Below, piece by piece: positions 49,510 through 58,328 of a stretch of 64,000 nt of DNA. Position numbers and translations under genes: made by a program. Each line of letters opens with the position of its first letter. The stretch's first letter is position 1. The notes beneath the pieces are model-generated. The model saw only the letters and a program-made list of their open reading frames with translations, was not told the origin of the DNA and made no database searches. The stretch is from Gammaproteobacteria bacterium (lineage in GTDB: Bacteria; Pseudomonadota; Gammaproteobacteria; Granulosicoccales; Granulosicoccaceae): the NCBI GenBank assembly GCA_002746645.1, contig PDPU01000042.1:1-64000 (forward strand), in the 5' to 3' direction.

Positions 49510-50880
49510 GTGCGAAACCGAATCATTCATGTTGCTCTGGCCGCTCTGCTGACGGTCCTTTCGCAGCCTGCTCGAACGCTCGAGCTGGGCCTCGAAGGCT
49601 ATCTGGGCGTGGAAGGCTCCGACAACATCGACAGCGCGAACCCGCCGCTCGAGGAAGACGGCAGTCTGCTCACGGGCATCGTCGGCATCTACGGCGAACA
49701 ACGCGGGCAGAAGCTTCAGGCGGGTTTTGTCGGTGAACTCGAAACGCGACGTCGACTCGACCGGGACGACGAATTCGATTCCCTGTCGCGGTTCCTCGGG
49801 GCCGCCGAATTCACACTGTCACCGCGGCGGCTCTACTGGTACGCCGGTGACATCCTCGCGGGCGTACGTGCCGACGATGCCTTTCAGCCCATCGATGATG
49901 CCGACACGGTGCGTCGCAATGTCTTCGTCACCGGCCCGCGATTCACCTTCGATACCGGCCCCGATCAGCGTATCGAAGGCCGTCTCTTCTATGTCGATCA
50001 GTCCGAAGCCGATGAGCCAGTGGACGATCTCGTGAACTTCTCGACGCGCTGGGTGCGGGATACCTTGCCCGGCAGTTTCTTCGGGTTCCGGCTCAACGAT
50101 GTCTACACGCTGCGCGCCGACGACGATGCCGATGACGTCAATCGCATGTCGATACTGGGTTTCTGGAACCGTCAGCGCGGCGTGACCAACCTCTATGGCG
50201 AACTGGGTGCCACGCGCTATGCCGTCGACGACGATTCCCTCGACGGATTCAGTGCCCTGCTCTCCGCCAAACGCGAAATCGGGCCTGCCAGCAGCGTTTC
50301 CGTGACGCTGTGGCACGACCTCACCGACCAGTCGCTGAGCACCGTCGAGAGCATCATCGGCAGCGGCGCGAATGCCATCGGCGTGCAACCCGAAAGCAGT
50401 GGTTACTTCAACCATACCCGGCTCGAGGCTGCCTACGGTTTCGACTCCCGGCGGACGAGCTTCGATGTCGGCGGCGGCTATTCCGTCATGCAGTACGAGC
50501 AGCTCTTCACCGGGCTGGATGCGGTGGATCCCGCCAGCGAGGACCGCGACAAGGCCAATGTCTGGCTCGGTTACGGACGCCATCTGAGCGCGCGGTGGCG
50601 CATTTCGTTCGGCTCGAGCTACGAGCGTCAGACCTACGACAACCGCGCCGATGAAAGTGAATCCCTGCTGTTCGAAGGCAGCGTCTTCTACCGCCTGAAT
50701 CGCAGCCTGGAACTGGGCCTGTCGCTGGCTCATGATCGGGCAGAAGGGACACGCACTCGCGGTGACATGCTCGAGACTGTCGACACCACCGAGAACCGTT
50801 TCGGACTCGGGCTTCGCTGGGCGCCGCCGTCGCGAGCCAGCAAGGAACTGACGATCGAGCTCAAATCGCTGCTGCAATGA
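49510..50880 (+). CDS. Outer-membrane beta-barrel protein of the EPS locus
   Basis: This 456-residue protein starts at a GTG with a signal peptide (HVALAALLTVLSQPARTLE). The rest is made of alternating hydrophobic strands with aromatic girdles, such as FDVGGGYSVMQYEQL and WRISFGSSYERQTYDN, and ends in strand-like sequence (TENRFGLGLRW then ELTIELKSLLQ). This is the pattern of the PEP-CTERM-system-associated outer-membrane family (TIGR03016-like). It may help polymer export or assembly. It overlaps the next gene by four bases (ATGA). Confidence 0.75.
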   Translation: MRNRIIHVALAALLTVLSQPARTLELGLEGYLGVEGSDNIDSANPPLEEDGSLLTGIVGIYGEQRGQKLQAGFVGELETRRRLDRDDEFDSLSRFLGAAEFTLSPRRLYWYAGDILAGVRADDAFQPIDDADTVRRNVFVTGPRFTFDTGPDQRIEGRLFYVDQSEADEPVDDLVNFSTRWVRDTLPGSFFGFRLNDVYTLRADDDADDVNRMSILGFWNRQRGVTNLYGELGATRYAVDDDSLDGFSALLSAKREIGPASSVSVTLWHDLTDQSLSTVESIIGSGANAIGVQPESSGYFNHTRLEAAYGFDSRRTSFDVGGGYSVMQYEQLFTGLDAVDPASEDRDKANVWLGYGRHLSARWRISFGSSYERQTYDNRADESESLLFEGSVFYRLNRSLELGLSLAHDRAEGTRTRGDMLETVDTTENRFGLGLRWAPPSRASKELTIELKSLLQ

Positions 50881-52112
50881 GGGACGTCGGCGAAGCGGAA
50901 GCAGAGGCCGAGACGCCACCCGAGGCAGCGTCGGCAATATCTGTGTCGGCGCCTGAGAAGGGTGCCGGTCCGCTGCGTGTTCTCCACGCCATCGACAGCC
51001 GTTTTCCCGGGCCGGGCGGTGCCGAGAGTCAGGCCGGCAAGCTTGCCGCCGCGTTGCGGGACAAGGGCGTGAAGGTGGAGTTCGTCTCGCCGCGCATCCT
51101 CGACGAGGAAGGCATCGAGGACGAGGTCGACGGGATTCGCTTGCGGCGCATCAATTACCCGCACATTCGGTTCCTCGGCTCGATCATGCTCATGTTCGGG
51201 TTTGCCCGCTATCTCTGGCGTCGTCGCAGGGATTTCGACGTGGTGCATATCCACATCACCCATCTGTTCGCTGCCGCGGCCGGCTACGCGCGCCCCTTCA
51301 CCGGCATGCCGATCATCACCAAGATCTCGGGTTTCTACGAGTTCGAAGGCGGTGTCCTGGACCGGCGTCTGCGTTTTCGTCCGGTCAACCTGTTGGTACG
51401 GACCGGACTGCATCGCGTTGACCATGTCCAGACCATCAGTGAACAGACCCACAGAAAACTCCTGGAAGCCGGTTTCAGAGAGGATCAGATCCTCTTCGTT
51501 CCGAACGGCATCCGGCTCGATCCGGATCCGCCGCCGCCGCCGTCGGCAAGACCTCTCCGCATCGGATACTGCGGGCGGCTGCGTCACGTCAAGGGTGTGC
51601 ACGTGCTGCTCGATGCCCTGCGCCGCGTCGAAGAGATGCGCCCCGGTGCCGCGGAAGTCGTGATTGCCGGCAACGGTGATACCTGGGACGAATTGCATGC
51701 ACAGAGCGAAAAGCTCGGCCTTGCCGACAAGGTGCACTGGCTGGGTCAGATCGACGACACGGCACCCTTCTTTCGTTCCATCGATATCTACGTGCAACCT
51801 TCCTTTGCCGAGGGGCTGCCGAATTCGGTGCTCGAAGCCATGGCAGCGGAACGCGTGGTCGTGGCCAGTGACATCGGCGGCAACAATGACCTGATCACCA
51901 ACGATCGTACGGGGTTGTTGTTCGAGGCCGGTGACGACGACGCGCTTGCCCGCAAGCTCGTCGAACTCATCGACGATCCGGCCGCGCGGGTGCGGCTGGC
52001 GGCAGACGGGCGGGCTTTCGTGGCGCGCCACTACGGCATCGATGCCGTCACGAGCGACCTCGAAAAGGCCTATCGTGGCAACCTTTCGGCGCCTTCTGCC
52101 GCCGGGGTCTGA
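50877..52112 (+). CDS. Glycosyltransferase family 4
   Basis: This 411-residue GT-B enzyme has an N-terminal extension rich in Glu and Ala (about 30 residues), a donor-side start LRVLHAIDSRFPGPGGAES and the C-terminal nucleotide-sugar site GYCGRLRHVKGVHVLLDAL. The family signature PSFAEGLPNSVLEAMAAERV follows. It is cytoplasmic and would add a sugar to the lipid-linked repeat unit. It is translationally coupled to the barrel protein upstream and lies five bases before the flippase GTG. Confidence 0.92.
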   Translation: MRDVGEAEAEAETPPEAASAISVSAPEKGAGPLRVLHAIDSRFPGPGGAESQAGKLAAALRDKGVKVEFVSPRILDEEGIEDEVDGIRLRRINYPHIRFLGSIMLMFGFARYLWRRRRDFDVVHIHITHLFAAAAGYARPFTGMPIITKISGFYEFEGGVLDRRLRFRPVNLLVRTGLHRVDHVQTISEQTHRKLLEAGFREDQILFVPNGIRLDPDPPPPPSARPLRIGYCGRLRHVKGVHVLLDALRRVEEMRPGAAEVVIAGNGDTWDELHAQSEKLGLADKVHWLGQIDDTAPFFRSIDIYVQPSFAEGLPNSVLEAMAAERVVVASDIGGNNDLITNDRTGLLFEAGDDDALARKLVELIDDPAARVRLAADGRAFVARHYGIDAVTSDLEKAYRGNLSAPSAAGV

Positions 52113-52116
52113 GTCT

Positions 52117-53622
52117 GTGGGTGCTGCAACCGCGTCGCGTGCCGGCTTGTTCGTGCATCTGAGAAATTATCTTTCTGCCGGTGTCCTGACGGCGCTGGTC
52201 GGTGTGCTGTCGTTCCCGATTCTCACGCGCGCCTTGAGCGTCGAGCAGTACGGCATCCTCGGCCTCGTCACCGCAACCCTGACGCTCTACGTCGCCTTCG
52301 GCAAGCTGGGTCTGCAACACGCCGTGATCCGCTATTTCGCCCAGATCAACGAGGGGAACAGCGAGTTCACGAATCGTCAGATGGTCAGTACCGTGCTGCT
52401 CACCTTCGTTGTGCTCGCCGTGCTGACCACGCTGCTCTGGATTCTCAGCGGATTCCTGCTGCTGCCGCGCTGGATGAGCTACGACGGAATCGGCGAACTG
52501 TTCATGGTCGCGGCAGCGCTGCTGTTCCTGCGCCTCTTCGGCAGCAGCGTGCTCAACTTCCTGCGCGCCGAGCAGCGCAGTGGCCGCGTGGCGGTGGCCA
52601 TGAGCATGGCGCGTGTCGGCAATCTGGCACTGATCATCGTTTCGGTGCTGCTGTTCGATCTCGATCCGGCGACGGCGCTGATCTGCATGGCGCTCGGTGA
52701 ACTCCTCTGTGTGGCCTACGCGCTGTGGAGCTGGCGCGACCACCTCGACATTTCGATGCGCGAGTTCCGCAGCCGTCTGCTGCTCGACATGATTCGCTAC
52801 GGTCTGCCGTTGATGATGCTCGAATCGCTCGGACTCGTGCTGCGGCTCTCGGACCGCTACATGATCGAGGCAATGCTCGGCGTGGTGCCGCTGGGTCAGT
52901 ATTCGGCCTCCTACAATCTCACGGGCTACCTCGATCTGATCATCCTCGCCGCCATCGCGCAGGCCTTGCGGCCAGCCTACATGCAGCTCTGGGAAAGCGG
53001 CGGTACCGAGGCAGTCAGTGGCTTTCTCGCCAGCGGTCTGCGGCTCTATCTGCTGCTGAGCATACCCTTCGTCACGCTCTTTTCGCTCGTGAGTCCGCAC
53101 ATGCTGGCGATTTTCGCGGGCGACAAGTTCTACCCCGGCACGGTCATCATCCCCTTCGTGGCGGCCAGCTTTCTGCTCGAAGGGGCCATGCACTGGCTGG
53201 CCGCCGGGCTCTACATCCAGAAGGACACCACCACCCTGATGAAATGGGGCTTCATTGCCACTCTCGTCAACGTGAGCCTGAACCTGTTCGTCATTCCGCG
53301 CTTCGGCATCTCCGGCGCGGCCATGGTCACGGTGCTCTCGTACCTGATCTTCATGCTCGGGGTCGGGCGGGCCGCGTTTCGCCATGTGCGGTTTCCGATA
53401 GCGCCGGGAGTACCCCTGGCGCTGGCTGCGGCCTGTACCGTGCTCTGGTATCTGGTGGCCGGCATCGACCTGTCGTCCCACTGGCAGGCGCTGTTCGTGA
53501 AGGGTCTCGTGGCAACACCCGTGCTGTTGATGGCGCTGCTGGTGGCCGAGCCTTCCCTCTGGACGCGGGGGAGGGAGCTGCTCCGCTCGCGTCTGGCGCG
53601 AACCCGGAGCGAAGGCGCATGA
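52117..53622 (+). CDS. Wzx-type polysaccharide flippase
   Basis: A 501-residue MATE/MVF-superfamily flippase with about 12-14 membrane helices. Examples are LSAGVLTALVGVLSFPILTR, MVSTVLLTFVVLAVLTTLLW and LALAAACTVLWYLVAGIDL. The start is the GTG at 52117, just behind the GT4 stop; the track frame begins inside the GT4 gene. It would move undecaprenyl-linked repeat units across the inner membrane. The end overlaps the GT2 start by four bases. Confidence 0.9.
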   Translation: MGAATASRAGLFVHLRNYLSAGVLTALVGVLSFPILTRALSVEQYGILGLVTATLTLYVAFGKLGLQHAVIRYFAQINEGNSEFTNRQMVSTVLLTFVVLAVLTTLLWILSGFLLLPRWMSYDGIGELFMVAAALLFLRLFGSSVLNFLRAEQRSGRVAVAMSMARVGNLALIIVSVLLFDLDPATALICMALGELLCVAYALWSWRDHLDISMREFRSRLLLDMIRYGLPLMMLESLGLVLRLSDRYMIEAMLGVVPLGQYSASYNLTGYLDLIILAAIAQALRPAYMQLWESGGTEAVSGFLASGLRLYLLLSIPFVTLFSLVSPHMLAIFAGDKFYPGTVIIPFVAASFLLEGAMHWLAAGLYIQKDTTTLMKWGFIATLVNVSLNLFVIPRFGISGAAMVTVLSYLIFMLGVGRAAFRHVRFPIAPGVPLALAAACTVLWYLVAGIDLSSHWQALFVKGLVATPVLLMALLVAEPSLWTRGRELLRSRLARTRSEGA

Positions 53623-54755
53623 TGCTGCTGTTTGCTGCAAGCGTGCTGTTCTGCCTCCATACCTACGCGGGTTTTCCGCTGTGGCTGCACTGGCGCGCAT
53701 CGAAGCGGCCACCGTTGCCCGCTGCCGTGCCACCGGCAAAGGGCAATGACTGGCCGTCTGTCAGCGTGATCATTGCCGCGCACAACGAAGCGCGGCACCT
53801 GCCGGCGAAGATCCGTTCGCTCGATGCACTCGACTATCCGGCCGACAGGCTCGAAGTGGTGTTCGTTTCCGACGGTTCGAGCGACGCCACCAACCGGCTT
53901 CTCGGCGACGCCGTGGCCGAGCGGGCAGGCTGGCGACTGATCGAGCAGGCCCCCGCGGCCGGCAAGCCGAGTGCCCTCAATCGTGGTGTGGCGGCGGCGG
54001 CGGGTGAGGTGCTGCTCATGATGGATGCACGCCAGCCGATATCAACCAATGCGGCGAAGGCGCTCGTGGCACGGCTTCTGACGCCCGGGGTCGGCGCGGT
54101 CAGCGGTGAACTCGTACTCGCCACCGATGCCGGCGGCGAAGCCGGGAACGTGGGCCTGTACTGGCGCTACGAGCGTTGGATACGCGCCAATGAAAGCCGA
54201 CTGTTCTCGACCACCGGTGCTACCGGTGCGCTGTATGCCATCCGCCATGAGGACTTCCAGCCATTGCCACCCGACACACTCCTCGACGATTTCGACATAC
54301 CGGTACGCCTCCTGCGGCAGGGGCGGCGCACCCTGTTCGAACCCGAGGCGAAGGTCTTCGACCAGGCCGAGGCGAGTGCCGCAGGCGAGTTTCGTCGCAA
54401 GGTGCGCACACTCGCCGGGAACTACCAGTCCTTCCGGCGCCATCCCTGGCTGTTCAACCCCGCGACGAACCCGGTCTGGTGGCAGTTTCTGTCGCACAAG
54501 GTGTTTCGCCTGCTGGTGCCCTTTGCCATGGGCCTCGCGCTCGTGAGTTCGCTGCTGGGCGATGGCATCCTGCTCGATACCGCTTTCTGGCTGCAGATCG
54601 CCTTCTATGCTCTCGGTCTCTGGGGCCTTGACGGTAGCGGTGGGCGACTCGCCAACGTGATCGCGGTGTTTCTGCAACTCAACGCCGCCGCCGTGCTCGG
54701 TGCCTGGCGCGCACTGACCGGCACCGCCGGTGTGCGCTGGAAGCGCGTCTCATGA
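53619..54755 (+). CDS. Membrane glycosyltransferase family 2
   Basis: This 378-residue protein has one N-terminal helix (LLFAASVLFCLHTYAGFPLW) and a GT-A domain with VSVIIAAHNEARHLPAKIRS, FVSDGSSDATN and LLMMDARQPIS. A catalytic region (LLDDFDIPVRLLRQGRR) and C-terminal helices around LLVPFAMGLALVSSLLG follow. It is of the processive/ExoA-like membrane type acting at the inner face of the membrane. The track begins within the flippase gene; the true ATG is 53619. It overlaps the deacetylase gene by four bases. Confidence 0.9.
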   Translation: MMLLFAASVLFCLHTYAGFPLWLHWRASKRPPLPAAVPPAKGNDWPSVSVIIAAHNEARHLPAKIRSLDALDYPADRLEVVFVSDGSSDATNRLLGDAVAERAGWRLIEQAPAAGKPSALNRGVAAAAGEVLLMMDARQPISTNAAKALVARLLTPGVGAVSGELVLATDAGGEAGNVGLYWRYERWIRANESRLFSTTGATGALYAIRHEDFQPLPPDTLLDDFDIPVRLLRQGRRTLFEPEAKVFDQAEASAAGEFRRKVRTLAGNYQSFRRHPWLFNPATNPVWWQFLSHKVFRLLVPFAMGLALVSSLLGDGILLDTAFWLQIAFYALGLWGLDGSGGRLANVIAVFLQLNAAAVLGAWRALTGTAGVRWKRVS

Positions 54756-55783
54756 CCGTCGCGCTCATGTATCACGCACTGTACGAAGGCCACTCGCTCG
54801 CCACTATCGACGCGGAGGATCGCCCCTACGCCATCGATCTCGATACCTTCCGTCGGCAACTCGATCTGCTCGAGGCCAGCGGGCGGGTCGGCATACCGAT
54901 GCCGGGTACGCCATTGCCCGACTACATCATCACCTTCGATGACGGCCACCTCAGCAATGCCGAACTGGCTCTGCCGGAGCTTGTTGCCCGGGGGCTGCCG
55001 GCGGTGTTCTTCATCACGACCGGCTTCACCGGCAAGCGCGCGCATTTCTGCGGGTCTGACGAACTCGCGGCGCTTGCCGACGCGGGCATGACGATCGGCA
55101 GCCACGGGGTCACGCACCGATTCTTCGATGACATGACGCCCGGGGAAGCTCGAAGCGAACTGGCTGACAGTCGCGCGTTCCTCGAGGCGGCAACCGGACG
55201 CGAATGCCGGAGCCTTTCGTTTCCGGGAGGGCGTTTCACCGCCGCAACGTTGCGTCTGCTGCCCGAGACCGGCTACCACCAATGGTATGGCTCGGCGACA
55301 GGGCTCATCGACGAGCGGCACTTTGTGGACAGATCGTCGGAAACCGTGACGCCGGAGCTCACGCTGCCGGCAACGGGAACCCTGCCGCTGCAGGTCGTGT
55401 CGCCGGAAAACGCGACGCCGAAAAACGGGACCGTGCCGTTGCAGGCCGCACCACTGCAGGCTTTGTCGCCGGAGAACGCGATGAGGGAGAGCGCGATGGA
55501 GGAGGCCGTGATGACGAAGAGCGCGATGAGGGAGGTCACGATGACGCAGGCCGAACCGTCAGACGGAGTGGCCGGAAACGACCGGCTGCGATGGCAGCGG
55601 TTGGAACCTCTGCCGCGTTCGGCTATCCGAGCCAGCACCAGCGAGGAAGAATTCCGACGGATGGTCGAGCCTGATCTCGCCTGGTATCGCCGACAGCAAC
55701 GGGTGGCCGCCGTGAAGGGGGGTGTTCGTCGCCTGCTCGGCAATCGCCTGTACCATGCCTTGTATCGGATGGCAGCGCGGTAA
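54752..55783 (+). CDS. Polysaccharide deacetylase (NodB family) with low-complexity insert
   Basis: This 343-residue protein has a NodB domain: YIITFDDGHLSNAELALPEL (first Asp motif), FFITTGFTG, the metal-binding SHGVTHRFF and LSFPGGRFTAATLRLL. It is of the type encoded in EPS loci and would remove acetyl groups from sugars. Between about residues 205 and 270 lies a region with imperfect repeats (PLQ, SPENA, then MRESAMEEAVMTKSAM) that does not resemble the domain and looks like expanded repetitive DNA. The C-terminal helix (VKGGVRRLLGNRLYHALYRM) resumes normal sequence. Confidence 0.85.
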   Translation: MTVALMYHALYEGHSLATIDAEDRPYAIDLDTFRRQLDLLEASGRVGIPMPGTPLPDYIITFDDGHLSNAELALPELVARGLPAVFFITTGFTGKRAHFCGSDELAALADAGMTIGSHGVTHRFFDDMTPGEARSELADSRAFLEAATGRECRSLSFPGGRFTAATLRLLPETGYHQWYGSATGLIDERHFVDRSSETVTPELTLPATGTLPLQVVSPENATPKNGTVPLQAAPLQALSPENAMRESAMEEAVMTKSAMREVTMTQAEPSDGVAGNDRLRWQRLEPLPRSAIRASTSEEEFRRMVEPDLAWYRRQQRVAAVKGGVRRLLGNRLYHALYRMAAR

Positions 55784-55785
55784 GC

Positions 55786-57688
55786 ATGATGAGCAGCGCA
55801 ACTGGCAGTTTCAGTGGCCTGAAATGGCAGATTCGCAGGGCTCGCAAGCGAGGTGCGCTGGGACGTGCCTATCGTGAGAGGGCCGGATTGCGCCTGGAAG
55901 GGACCGAGAAGATCGCCGCCACATCAGAGAAGGAAGAGCAGCCTGGGGGCTCGACGCTGTTTGCCTTGCCCGAAGGCTTTCCCGCGTGGGAAGGGCTGCG
56001 CATGGTCATGCTGTTCCTGCTGTTTCCCGCGATCCTGGTGCTGGCGATAACGATCACGGGTGGTCAGTGGCCGAAGGAGCTGCTCTACACCATCGCCATC
56101 CTCCTCGGTGCCTTCGTGGCGGCCAGTGCACTGCGCACCTCCGAACTCATACTCGCCTGTCTGCTGCTCTATCTGCCGTTCTCGAAGGTTTACGTCATTC
56201 CCCTGGCGCCCATGATCAACGGCACCAACGCCCTGTTGCTGCTGGGCATGGCGGCGGCGGTGCTGCAGGCGAATGCACATCGCGATCCGCTGTTCCGTCT
56301 TGATCTCGGCCGTGACGGTCATCCAGCATCCCCGGGGCTGGGGTTGGTTCTGGTACGACAACATCTGGAATTTCAAGGCCTTCATGGATCAGTTCGTGTT
56401 CTTCGCCCTGCTGACTTCGTGCATTCGCGATCGTGAAATGGCCAAGCGCATGGTCTTCTACATGATGATCGGCATCGTGCTCGTGGCGTTTCACGGCATA
56501 CCGGAACTGTTTGAAAAGGCCGGACGATCCTCGATCGAGAAGAGCCGTCTCGACGGACCGCACGTGCAGTCGAACAACTACGGCGGTTTTCTCGCCTATA
56601 CCTTGCTGCCGATGGCGTCGGTGTTCATGGTCTACATGCGCGACTGGCGCGTGTGGCTGCTGGGGCCGTACTTTCTGGTGGCACTGAAGCTCCTGCTGGC
56701 GACATTCTCGCGTGGTGCCTATCTCGCCATGGCCGTCGGTGGTCTGGTCGCGGCCTGGTATCGCGGCAAGGGCTTCCTGGCCTTCTGGACGGTGGTCGCG
56801 CTGAGCTTCTTCCTCGCCTTTCCGAGCGCGATTCCCGATTCCATCACGGACCGCATGGCCTCGCTGGCGGGCGACGAGGCCCGCGGCAACGAGGAAGCCA
56901 TCGACAAGAGTGCCAACACACGCCTGATCATGTGGGAAGCGGCCGCCGAGATGATGCAGGAGAGTCCGGTCATGGGCAAGGGTTTCAAGGGCTTTCCCTT
57001 GCTGAAGGATCAATACGTCGATCAGCCGGTCGAGGAGAGTGATCCACACAGCATGTACTTCATGCTCGGGGCCGAGATGGGTGTTCCCGGCTTGCTGATC
57101 TTTCTTGCCATTCTCGCCCACTGCTTCTTCATGGGGCGGCGACTGGCGCTGCACGGGCAGGATCCGTTCGAGCGCACCATCGGTATCGCGGGGGCGGCCA
57201 TTGCCGTGTGTTTCGCGGTGGTCTGCATATTCGGTTCGCGTGCCGTGTCGCTGAACGTGACCGTGTATTTCTGGACCTGGTTCGTGGTCATGCAGGTGTT
57301 GTTGCGCAAGCCGGGGATGAAAGTCCCCGATCTGGTTCCCGTGCGCGCGAAGGCGGCTGCGGGGCGGCCGCGCAGACGCCCGCAGGGCAAGGGCTATGCC
57401 GTACTCGTCCGGAAGGTGGACGACGAGGGGTTGCCGGAAACCGCAGTTGAGTCGACCGAGGGCGGGCGCCACCGGAAACCTCGTCGGCCACGCAAGCCTC
57501 TGCGAACCCGGAAACGGCTACGCGGTGCGCAGCCACCGGCCACGACCCTGCCGTCGAGTCGGACACGGCAGGCGCCGGTTGACGGGGCTGCCGACGAAGA
57601 CGGCGTCAGCGAACTCCAGCGCCGAACGCGCGCGGCCGTCGATCGTGCGGGCGCTCGCCAGCGGCTGCGTCAGAATCGCGGCGTCTGA
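55786..57688 (+). pseudogene. O-antigen ligase/polymerase-like membrane protein, frameshifted
   Basis: The first ORF (55786-56436) has three to four helices (LRMVMLFLLFPAILVLAITI, LILACLLLYLPFSKVYVIPL) and then loses sense after RDPLF. A second frame continues from about 56300 with LISAVTVIQHPRGWGWFWYD, more helices and the conserved periplasmic-loop segment TRLIMWEAAAEMMQESPVMG up to 57688. Together they form a Wzy_C/O-antigen ligase family protein of roughly 630 residues with a long basic C-terminal tail (KPRRPRKPLRTRKRLR). A one-base insertion or two-base deletion near 56300 explains the break. It would polymerise or ligate the polysaccharide. Real mutation or sequence error cannot be decided here. 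Confidence 0.75.
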
Positions 57689-57950
57689 CCCGCGCTGCCG
57701 TCAACTACACTTCCCACGGAGACGCGCGGATACTTGATTCGTGCGCTGGTTCAAGCCACTGTGGATCGCTGTTCGGGGCACCCTGGCGATGGGGTACGAA
57801 ACTTGCGACGCTGACGACACGGGTAAGAGTTCCGTCAGGCACTCGAACCTTGCGTGATTCATGTGGTCGGAATCGATTGTTGATTGCACCGGGCAGTTGC
57901 CGGGCGTGATGTGATGAAAACGGCAGGTATTTCGAGACTGGACACGCCAG

Positions 57951-58274
57951 ATGAGTGAATACGAGCATGAGCAGGAAGGTGGACTGGTGGTCGAGCCAGC
58001 CCGGCCGGCACTGGCCAGACCGCCACGCTGGCAGGTTTTCCTGCTCAATGACGATTACACGCCAATGGAGTTTGTGGTCGAAGTCTTGCAGCAGTTCTTT
58101 CGGCTGGATCGAGAACAGGCCACGCGCGTGATGTTGCACGTGCACCAGAGGGGCAAGGGCATCTGCGGGGTCTTCACTCGCGAGATTGCCGAGACCAAGG
58201 TGGCACAGGTGACGCAGTACGCGCGCGAATGCAAACATCCTTTGCTGTGCGAAATGGAAAGGGCAGACGACTGA
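57951..58274 (+). CDS. clpS: ATP-dependent Clp protease adaptor ClpS
   Basis: This 107-residue adaptor delivers N-degron substrates to ClpAP. Core sequence [20 protein letters not shown] (with the binding-pocket NDD and TPMEFV) and [20 protein letters not shown] are typical. The flexible N-terminal 30 residues are as expected. It lies 54 bases ahead of clpA. The 262 bases upstream show no gene. Confidence 0.96.
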   Translation: MSEYEHEQEGGLVVEPARPALARPPRWQVFLLNDDYTPMEFVVEVLQQFFRLDREQATRVMLHVHQRGKGICGVFTREIAETKVAQVTQYARECKHPLLCEMERADD

Positions 58275-58328
58275 GCACATGCTCGATCAATTCCCGGACC
58301 CCAGACCAGGCGAGAGCAGAACCAGGTT

